Shown here in pieces: positions 5,926 to 10,732 of a stretch of 10,732 nucleotides of DNA (the first letter of the stretch is position 1; every line of letters starts with the position of its first letter). The translations under genes and the position numbers were made by a program. The notes below the pieces were generated by a model. It worked only from the letters and a program-made list of their open reading frames with translations, had not been told where the DNA came from and searched no databases. This DNA comes from Actinomycetota bacterium (GTDB lineage Bacteria; Actinomycetota; Acidimicrobiia; Spongiisociales; UBA11373), in contig DNGH01000021.1 of the NCBI GenBank assembly GCA_003486285.1, forward strand, positions 1 through 10,732. Direction: 5' to 3'.

Positions 5926-7539
5926 GTGACCCGAATCGCGCTTGCAGTCCTTCTGGCCGTGGTCGGCCTGCCGCCCGCCCTGGCTGCGCCAGTGACTCCC
6001 CAGCCGGGACCTGCCGCGCTCGGGGTGGAGTGGTCGATGCCGGACCGGTTTGGCGCCGACGCCGACGGCAATGGCCGCATCGACTTCCCCAACACCACGG
6101 CCTACGTTCACAATCGCGCCTCGGGCTGCGCCCCCTGTCCCTTGCCCAGTTTCGCCGTCCACCTCGAGGCCGTCGGGCCGGCGACCGCGGCGATCGCTGC
6201 CTACACCTGGACGATCACGGCCGCAACGCTGCCGCAGCCGATCGTCGCAGAGAGTGCGGCTCCGAGCCTCGAGGTCGCGCTTCCCGAAGGGGACTACTCG
6301 GTCGCGGTGGTGGGGGAGGTGCCGCTCCTCTTCACTGCCGTCAGGATCCGGGGAGGGGGCGCCATCACCGTCGAGGATCTCCTGGTGGTGGCGATCGGCG
6401 ACTCCTACGCCTCGGGGGAGGGCAATCCCGAGATGCGCCGGGGGCCAGGCTCCGCCACACCACTCTGGGGTGATGGTGGCGACGATGCCGCGACGATCGC
6501 CCATGCCGCGGCGCACCGCTCGACCGTGGCGTGGCCGGCACGCACTGCCCTCGTCCTCGAGGCGAACGATCACCGCTCGTCAGTGACGTTCGTGTCGGTG
6601 GCGACGACCTCCGCCCGCATCGACTGGGGGATCCTCAGCCCGCAGGGCGATCAGGGGGCGTCGCAGCTCGATCAACTGGCGGCGCTGGTCGGCGATCGCA
6701 GGATCGACCTCCTGCTGGTGCAAGAGGGCGGCAACTCGATCGGATTCGCCCGATTGGTGCGCGCCCTGGTCGAGGCGGATCCGCTGTTCGATCCGATCTG
6801 CTACCACCTGCTCGTCGATCAGGCGCTGGCGTCGGCCGCCGATGGGGACTGGACCCGCGACACCAGCGTCTCGTTCCGGCTCCCCTTCGACTGGTCGTGC
6901 GAGCCCACCCGGCGCGCCTCCGGCGCCCACCTTCCCGGGCTCGACGGTCTGAGTGCGGCCTTCGAACGGCTCGACCTGGGGCTGCGCCGCTTCGAGATCG
7001 GCCAGGTGGTGCTGGTCGGGTATCCCGACCCCACCGGGGCGGGCAACGACGGCGAACGCTGCCGGGAGATCGTGGGCGACGTGACCCCACCGCTGCGCTT
7101 CCATGAGATCAGCGGTGACGAGGGCCGGCGCGGCGTCTCCGACGTCCTGGTCCCGCTCAATTCCGCAATCGAGGCGGCCGCCCAGGAGCAGGGGTGGTGG
7201 TTCGTGGGCGGCATCGCTTCGAGCTTCGCCGCGGGCCATGGGTACTGCGCCCCGTGGCCGGACTACGGGTACCCGGCGGACTTCGCGGCGATCCCGGGGT
7301 TCGCCGCCAGCACCCTGGACCACCCCGACGGCTGGTACCGCAATCCCGGTGCCAATCCCTGGCCGCCGGCGCTGGGATCGGCCGACGTCACCTGGTACCG
7401 CAACGCCGCCCAATCGGTCGTGCTCCAGGGCCCCGAAGCGCGCTTCGCCACGAGCGGCACCCTGCATCCCAACGAGGTGGGGCACGCCGCCATCGCCTTG
7501 CTCGTGATGCAGCGGCTGCAGAGCGGCGGGTTCTGGTGA
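5926..7539 (+). CDS. Secreted SGNH/GDSL-type hydrolase with N-terminal EF-hand-like loop and PKD-like region
   Basis: The protein is 537 residues from the GTG. A Sec signal peptide (1-20, ALA|AP) predicts export. Residues 45-56 (DADGNGRIDFPN) read as a Ca2+-binding EF-hand loop with D45, D47, N49 and D53 in place and N at position 12. Residues 75-142 resemble a PKD/Ig-like beta domain (YTWTIT, then LPEGDYSVAVV). The catalytic part starts with block I, IGDSYASGEG (S160 nucleophile), continues with GGNSIG (268-273, in place of the usual GGND), and ends at LHPNEVGH (H514). The Asp normally three residues before the catalytic His is G511, so a Ser-His dyad is possible. Six cysteines (68, 71, 292, 325, 379, 441) could form three disulfides. 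The substrate (ester, lipid or glycan acyl) is unknown. The start is supported because it yields a clean signal peptide; upstream sequence lies in the kinase gene. Confidence 0.85.
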   Translation: MTRIALAVLLAVVGLPPALAAPVTPQPGPAALGVEWSMPDRFGADADGNGRIDFPNTTAYVHNRASGCAPCPLPSFAVHLEAVGPATAAIAAYTWTITAATLPQPIVAESAAPSLEVALPEGDYSVAVVGEVPLLFTAVRIRGGGAITVEDLLVVAIGDSYASGEGNPEMRRGPGSATPLWGDGGDDAATIAHAAAHRSTVAWPARTALVLEANDHRSSVTFVSVATTSARIDWGILSPQGDQGASQLDQLAALVGDRRIDLLLVQEGGNSIGFARLVRALVEADPLFDPICYHLLVDQALASAADGDWTRDTSVSFRLPFDWSCEPTRRASGAHLPGLDGLSAAFERLDLGLRRFEIGQVVLVGYPDPTGAGNDGERCREIVGDVTPPLRFHEISGDEGRRGVSDVLVPLNSAIEAAAQEQGWWFVGGIASSFAAGHGYCAPWPDYGYPADFAAIPGFAASTLDHPDGWYRNPGANPWPPALGSADVTWYRNAAQSVVLQGPEARFATSGTLHPNEVGHAAIALLVMQRLQSGGFW

Positions 7540-7549
7540 GCAGCATCGG

Positions 7550-7555
7550 TAGCCT
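7550..7555 (+). promoter_or_regulatory. Putative -10 element of the desulfurase-like gene
   Basis: TAGCCT (TAnnnT) ends 6 nt before the ATG at 7562, inside the 22-bp gap after the SGNH gene. No Shine-Dalgarno is present. This suggests independent leaderless transcription despite the short gap. Confidence 0.5.
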
Positions 7556-7561
7556 GGCGCC

Positions 7562-8782
7562 ATGAGCGCCAAGCCACTCGATGTTGCCGCGGTGCGCTCC
7601 CGATTCCCGGCCCTGATGCGCCCCGGTGCCGGGGCGTTCCTGGATGGGCCGGGTGGGACCCAGGTCTCCGACTCGGTCATCGCCGCCATCTCCGGTGCCC
7701 TCGAGGCGGGGATCGGGAACCTGGGCGGGGCCTTCGAGGCGAGCGGCCACTCGGAGGCGATCGTGGCCGCAGCGCGGAGCGCCGTCGCGGACCTCTTCGA
7801 TGCGACGCCCGACGAGGTCGTCTTCGGGCCCAACATGACCACGCTCACGTTTGCAGTGTCGCGAGCCTTGGCCCGACGCTGGGTGCCCGGCGACGAGATC
7901 GTGGTGACGCGGCTCGACCACGACGCCAACGTCACCCCGTGGCGCCTGGCGGCCGCCGATCGGGGGGTGCGGGTTCGCACGGTCGAATTCGACGCCGCCG
8001 ACGGCACTCTCGACGTCGCCGGGTTCCACGCCGCCCTCGGCCCCCGCACCCGGCTGGTGGCGGTGACCGCGGCATCGAATGCGCTCGGCACCGTCACACC
8101 GCTGGCAGATCTGGTCGCGGCCGCCCATGAAGTGGGGGCGCTCGTCTACGTGGACGCGGTTCACCACTCGGCGCATCGCCTGCTGTCACTGCGTGGCCTT
8201 GGCGCCGACCTCATCGCCGCCAGCGCCTACAAGTTCTTTGGGCCTCACATCGGGATGCTGGTGGGACGCCGGGATCTCCTCGAGAGCGAGGATCCCTACA
8301 AGCTGGTGCCCGCTCACGACCACGGCCCCGATCGCTGGGAGACCGGAACCCAGTCCTTCGAAGCCCTCGCCGGGGTCGCTGCCGCCATCGACTACCTGGC
8401 CTCGCTCGGGGAGGGTGCCGACCGGCGCAGTCGCCTCGAGACCGCCTTCGGGGCGATCCGCACCCACGAGACGGCCCTAGCCGAGCGCTTCCTCACCGGG
8501 GTCGGGGAGATGCCGCGGGTCCGCCTCTTCGGGATCACCGACCCCGGTCGCCTCGAGGACCGGGTGGCCACGTTCGCCCTCGAGGTCGAGGGGGTTCACC
8601 CCCGGGTGGTGGCCGAGCGACTCGGGGAGCGCGGCCTGTACGTCTGGGACGGCGACTACTACGCCGTGGGAGTGATGGACCGGCTGGGCAAGGCGCCCGA
8701 TGGGCTGGTGCGCGTGGGGTTCGTCCACTACAACACCGCAGACGAGGTCGACCGGGTCCTGGCTGCCCTCGACGAGCTCTAG
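7562..8782 (+). CDS. PLP-dependent cysteine desulfurase-like protein (class V aminotransferase, VC1184 type)
   Basis: This 406-residue cytosolic enzyme belongs to fold type I, class V. Visible marks are FLDGPGGTQV (27-35) near the N-terminus, GNLGGAFEASGHS (52-64), H120 in LDHDANVTPW (118-127), D198 and H201 in YVDAVHH (PLP ring contacts), and Schiff-base lysine K224 in SAYKFFGPHIG. These motifs match the 'cysteine desulfurase-like, VC1184 subfamily' rather than IscS or SufS. The translated protein contains no cysteine at all, so it cannot form the persulfide of a true desulfurase. A lyase, epimerase or transaminase acting on another amino acid is more likely, and the substrate is unknown. 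The gene follows the secreted hydrolase by 22 bp and overlaps the MFS gene tail to tail by 4 bp. No Fe-S assembly partners are nearby. Confidence 0.88.
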   Translation: MSAKPLDVAAVRSRFPALMRPGAGAFLDGPGGTQVSDSVIAAISGALEAGIGNLGGAFEASGHSEAIVAAARSAVADLFDATPDEVVFGPNMTTLTFAVSRALARRWVPGDEIVVTRLDHDANVTPWRLAAADRGVRVRTVEFDAADGTLDVAGFHAALGPRTRLVAVTAASNALGTVTPLADLVAAAHEVGALVYVDAVHHSAHRLLSLRGLGADLIAASAYKFFGPHIGMLVGRRDLLESEDPYKLVPAHDHGPDRWETGTQSFEALAGVAAAIDYLASLGEGADRRSRLETAFGAIRTHETALAERFLTGVGEMPRVRLFGITDPGRLEDRVATFALEVEGVHPRVVAERLGERGLYVWDGDYYAVGVMDRLGKAPDGLVRVGFVHYNTADEVDRVLAALDEL

Positions 8783-9990
8783 TCGGCCTCGGTCCTGGCC
8801 CATAGGGGGCTCACCAGGAGCACCGCGGTCACCCCGACGATGAGAAGGCCGCCGGCGCCGAACAGGGCGCGCAACCCGATCCGATCCGCCAGTGGCGTGC
8901 CCACCATGAGCCCCACAGGAATACCACCCCAGGCGATCGTACGGGAGGCGGCGATCACCCTGCCGAGGCGGTCGGGCGGGGTGAGACGCTGCCGCATCGT
9001 CACGAAACCCACCTGGCTGAGTGAGACGCCGGCGGCGGCGATCCCGAATGGCACGATGCCCACCCACCCGTTGGCGAACCCGACGCCGGCGGCCCCGGCT
9101 CCGAGCAGCACCGTGCCGAGCACGATGGTCCGCCCCAGCCCGATGAAGCGGATCACCCGGGAACCCAGGACCACCCCGGCGGCGCCGATGATGGCAAAGC
9201 CGGCGAAGAAGAGACCCAGGCCGGCAGTGCCTTCGATCCCGAGCTCCTCGGGGACGTAGATCGGAATCACCGCGGCGAGCGGGGCGAAAGCCAGGTTCAC
9301 CAGGGTGGCCGCGGCCGTAGCCCACCGCACCGGGAGCAGCCGCCACAGCGTGCGCAGACCCTCTGTCAGCGAGCTCAGGACCGGCTCGCGGGGCGCCACC
9401 GGACGGGGGCGGACCTCCCGCAGCAGCAGGATGGCGACCGCCGACACCAGATAGGTGGCGGCGTCGACGGCGAGAGCCGCCGCGATGCCTCCGGTGGTCG
9501 CCAGCAGGACGCCACCGAGGACGAAGCCACCGGTCTGGGCGAGGTTGCGGCCGACCTGGAGCCGGCTGTTGGCGGTGACCAGAAGATCGTCCGTCAGCAC
9601 CGCGGGCATCACCCCCTCGAGGCCGGTGTCGAAGAGGGTGCCCAAGGCTCCCACCAGGAAGGCGACGGCGAACGCCATCCATACGGCACCCAAGTCGAGT
9701 GCGACCGCCACGGCGAGCAGTGCGAACGCGGCGGCCCGGGCCAGGTCGGCGATGACCATGGTGCGGCGCACCCGGCCGCGGTCGATCACCAGACCGGCGA
9801 TCAAGCCGAACCCGAGCACCGCAACCGTCTCGAAGGTCCCCAGCAGTCCGAGCTGGGTGGCGGAGCTACCGCTGGCGTCGCGGACGAACACCGGAAGGGC
9901 GAGGAAGAACCCCAGGTAGTCGCCAAGCAACGAAACCGACTGCCCGAGGACGAGCGGCCACAGGTTGCGGCGGGCGGTGCCAGCGAGCAT
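8779..9990 (-). CDS. MFS transporter (MFS_3/EntS-like exporter)
   Basis: This integral membrane transporter has 403 residues, the usual size for 12-helix major facilitator proteins. Alternating hydrophobic segments run through both halves. The loop between helices 2 and 3 has the motif-A-like GLVIDRGRVRRTM (66-78). The matching loop in the second half reads RLTPPDRLGRVIAASR. An early conserved Asp in SLLGDYL (20-26) is typical of the MFS_3 group, which includes siderophore and macrolide exporters. The substrate cannot be inferred; there is no siderophore or antibiotic gene nearby. I chose ATG 9990 over the in-frame GTG at 10014 because TATCCT (TAnnnT) ends 8 nt before it. The gene is convergent with the desulfurase-like gene, the two stop codons sharing CTAG, and divergent from the small membrane-protein pair. 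Confidence 0.9.
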   Translation of the reverse strand: MLAGTARRNLWPLVLGQSVSLLGDYLGFFLALPVFVRDASGSSATQLGLLGTFETVAVLGFGLIAGLVIDRGRVRRTMVIADLARAAAFALLAVAVALDLGAVWMAFAVAFLVGALGTLFDTGLEGVMPAVLTDDLLVTANSRLQVGRNLAQTGGFVLGGVLLATTGGIAAALAVDAATYLVSAVAILLLREVRPRPVAPREPVLSSLTEGLRTLWRLLPVRWATAAATLVNLAFAPLAAVIPIYVPEELGIEGTAGLGLFFAGFAIIGAAGVVLGSRVIRFIGLGRTIVLGTVLLGAGAAGVGFANGWVGIVPFGIAAAGVSLSQVGFVTMRQRLTPPDRLGRVIAASRTIAWGGIPVGLMVGTPLADRIGLRALFGAGGLLIVGVTAVLLVSPLWARTEAD

Positions 9991-9998
9991 GTGCGGCG

Positions 9999-10004
9999 AG
10001 GATA
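9999..10004 (-). promoter_or_regulatory. Putative -10 element of the MFS gene
   Basis: Minus-strand TATCCT (TAnnnT) lies 8 nt before the ATG at 9990 and decides the start against the GTG at 10014, which lies upstream of this element. Confidence 0.5.
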
Positions 10005-10013
10005 CCGCCGGCA

Positions 10014-10033
10014 CCCCGTCCGTCCGGGGACGG
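10014..10033. repeat. Overlapping inverted repeats in a divergent promoter region
   Basis: CCGTCC (10020-10025) and GGACGG (10028-10033) form an inverted repeat with a 2-bp spacer. CCCCG (10014-10018) and CGGGG (10025-10029) form a second one sharing part of the same bases. They sit between the MFS -10 and the -10 of the small membrane-protein gene, where an operator could control both. In GC-rich DNA such short repeats also arise by chance. Confidence 0.3.
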
Positions 10034-10039
10034 TACGCT
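10034..10039 (+). promoter_or_regulatory. Putative -10 element of the small membrane-protein operon
   Basis: TACGCT (TAnnnT) lies 28 nt before the ATG at 10068. A transcript starting about 7 nt downstream would have a leader of roughly 20 nt, with AGGA at 10055-10058 as a modest Shine-Dalgarno 9 nt from the ATG. Confidence 0.4.
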
Positions 10040-10067
10040 TGCCTTCCCGGACACAGGACGACCCGCC

Positions 10068-10361
10068 ATGCCTCCCGTCAACGAGTTGCCCGACCTGGTG
10101 GGCGAATTCATCGACATGTCGCGCCAGTACCTGCGCGAACAGACCGTGGAACCGGCGCGGCGGCTGGGACGACTCGCCGGATTCAGTGCGATCGCCTCCT
10201 TCCTCTTCGTGCTCGCCGCGGGGTTCCTCGGCGTCGCCGGGACCCGCTGGCTGCTGCGGGTCATGCCTGACGGCAACATCTGGAGTGGACTCGGCTATCT
10301 CCTCGGATCGATCGGGCTGCTCGCCGTCACGGGACTCGTCATGTGGAGGGCAACGCGATGA
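10068..10361 (+). CDS. Small two-helix membrane protein, holin-X/DUF1469-like
   Basis: The protein has 97 residues. The N-terminal third (1-35) is an amphipathic, charged cytosolic-type helix (DLVGEFIDMSRQYLREQTVEPARRLGR). Two predicted membrane helices follow (about 36-58 and 73-93), joined by a short loop RWLLRVMPDGNIW, and the tail is basic. This layout resembles the 'putative actinobacterial holin-X' (DUF1469/Phage_holin_3_6) family. Members of that family are mostly chromosomal and of unknown role, so the holin name should not be read as phage origin. The gene overlaps the next by 4 bp (ATGA), so they are made together. No phage gene is near. The family call rests on architecture and length. 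Confidence 0.7.
   Translation: MPPVNELPDLVGEFIDMSRQYLREQTVEPARRLGRLAGFSAIASFLFVLAAGFLGVAGTRWLLRVMPDGNIWSGLGYLLGSIGLLAVTGLVMWRATR
10345..10350 (+). promoter_or_regulatory. Ribosome binding site of the second small membrane gene
   Basis: GGAGGG lies 7 nt before the ATG at 10358, inside the end of the previous gene. This is a strong Shine-Dalgarno and supports the tiny downstream reading frame as a real gene. Confidence 0.6.
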
Positions 10362-10555
10362 CGGTGAGCCGCGACGACCTGGAAGCCAAGCTGCGCGAGA
10401 TCCAGCAGGTGGTCGACGAGACCGCCGAAGGCGCCAAGAGCCCCGGCGTGCTGGCCGCGGTCGGCGTGGTCGGGCTGATCTTCATCGTCTACCTCATGGG
10501 ACGCCGCCGCGGCCGTCAGGGCTCGGCGCGGGTCGAGGTGTATCGCGTCGGGTAA
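10358..10555 (+). CDS. Tiny single-helix membrane protein, unknown function
   Basis: The protein has 65 residues. A charged helix (4-24, DDLEAKLREIQQVVDETAEG) precedes one membrane segment (about 30-48), followed by the very basic GRRRGRQG and a short tail ending VEVYRVG. The basic cluster after the helix predicts a cytosolic C-terminus. The ATGA overlap with the upstream two-helix protein and the strong ribosome binding site indicate co-translation, so the two may form one membrane complex. I do not recognise the family. The N-terminal helix recalls small proteins that accompany holin-X genes in actinobacteria (such as DUF3618 types), but the match is too weak to name. Confidence 0.65.
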   Translation: MTVSRDDLEAKLREIQQVVDETAEGAKSPGVLAAVGVVGLIFIVYLMGRRRGRQGSARVEVYRVG

Positions 10556-10594
10556 CTGTGTCCGGGGTCTGGGAGCTGAGTTCGTCGCGGAGTG

Positions 10595-10624
10595 AGGTAT
10601 CAGGTGTCAGGTATCAGGTGTCAG
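10595..10624. repeat. Heptameric tandem repeat, 4 copies
   Basis: AGGTATC and AGGTGTC alternate exactly (A, G, A, G at the fifth base), giving two perfect 14-bp units at 10595-10608 and 10609-10622 followed by AG. The base composition is less GC-rich than the surroundings. Arrays of this kind occur between genes in many environmental bacterial genomes and can vary in copy number between strains. Confidence 0.85.
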
Positions 10625-10665
10625 CCAAAAGCGGACAGCCGACAGCTCGGAATCGAGGGACTGGG

Positions 10666-10671
10666 TAGCAT
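10666..10671 (+). promoter_or_regulatory. Putative -10 element of the gene at the right edge
   Basis: TAGCAT, identical to the lysA hexamer, lies 8 nt before the ATG at 10680. It supports a leaderless gene starting there. Confidence 0.4.
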
Positions 10672-10679
10672 TCTCCCGA

Positions 10680-10732
10680 ATGGAACTCTCGCTCCAGTCC
10701 GGGGCCCGCACCTTGTCCAGGGGTTTGCGCAC
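10680..10732 (+). CDS. Partial CDS, 5' end only, unknown
   Basis: An ATG at 10680 opens a frame with no stop to the window edge (17 codons, MELSLQSGARTLSRGLR). The case for a gene is the TAGCAT hexamer placed 8 nt upstream, as for other starts in this window. The piece is too short to assign. The run TLSRGLR recalls the first helix of IclR-type regulators (usually S-x-x-R-A-L-x-[IV]-L), but this is a guess. Confidence 0.4.
   Translation, partial: MELSLQSGARTLSRGLR

Larger units (their letters stand above)
10556..10679. other. Intergenic region with heptamer repeat
   Basis: This 124-bp gap between the small membrane operon and the next start holds the heptamer array (10595-10624), followed by GGACAGCCGACAGC (10633-10646), which looks like a degenerate continuation, and a -10 element at 10666-10671. 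I see no clear terminator hairpin with a T-tract. Confidence 0.6.

Noticed and set aside
6580..8097. Antisense open frame (505 codons) across the SGNH and desulfurase-like genes
   Set aside because: It spans two real genes with clear motifs and has low-complexity composition and no family signature. Long spurious frames are common at this GC content.
8477..9682. Second minus-strand open frame (401 codons) overlapping the MFS gene in another frame
   Set aside because: It is Arg/Gly/Pro-rich with no membrane or enzyme motif, while the MFS frame shows twelve-helix hydrophobicity and motif A.
10068..10555. Prophage remnant suggested by the holin-like protein
   Set aside because: There is no lysin, integrase, capsid or other phage gene, and holin-X-type proteins are commonly chromosomal in actinobacteria.
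10595..10646. CRISPR array
   Set aside because: The units are 7 or 14 bp with no spacers between them, and there is no cas gene in the window.

Overview
The window is high-GC chromosomal DNA (I estimate close to 70% by eye) with densely packed genes. An actinomycetote fits best. The evidence is an F420H2-dependent (Ddn/DUF385-type) oxidoreductase, an MprA/MprB-like two-component pair, GTG starts, and repeated TAnnnT hexamers 6-8 nt before start codons, the usual layout of leaderless actinobacterial transcripts. An acidimicrobial-type lineage is my guess; no rRNA or lineage marker is present to prove it.

Layout. (1) 38-1306 (+) is lysA, diaminopimelate decarboxylase, the last step of lysine synthesis. 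(2) 1313-3771 (-) holds four same-strand genes. In transcription order they are an F420-type oxidoreductase, a VIT1/CCC1-family metal transporter, a small protein resembling the Xre/MbcA/ParS toxin-binding (DUF2384) family, and a tyrosine-phosphatase-like protein that converges on lysA. (3) 3856-5882 (+) is an OmpR-family response regulator with its overlapping histidine kinase. It is followed 43 bp later by a secreted SGNH/GDSL-type hydrolase (5926-7539). (4) 7562-8782 (+) is a PLP-dependent cysteine-desulfurase-like protein that contains no cysteine. (5) 8779-9990 (-) is an MFS exporter that overlaps the previous gene tail to tail by 4 bp. (6) 10068-10555 (+) is a translationally coupled pair of tiny membrane proteins, the first resembling actinobacterial holin-X/DUF1469-type proteins. 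(7) 10556-10679 is non-coding and carries a heptameric tandem repeat. A probable new gene then starts at 10680 and runs off the window.

How they work together. The regulator and kinase form a standard envelope-stress-type signalling pair. The adjacent secreted hydrolase is a plausible but unproven target. The four-gene minus-strand cluster mixes redox, metal transport, a toxin-antitoxin-like domain and a phosphatase; I see no established pathway linking them. The other genes look like independent units, several with their own leaderless promoter.

I found no mobile element, CRISPR array, tRNA or rRNA, and no clear evidence of a wholly new system. The points most worth checking are the cysteine-free desulfurase-like enzyme, the orphan DUF2384-like protein, the secreted hydrolase with an EF-hand-like loop and an incomplete catalytic triad, the tiny membrane-protein pair, and the heptamer repeat.
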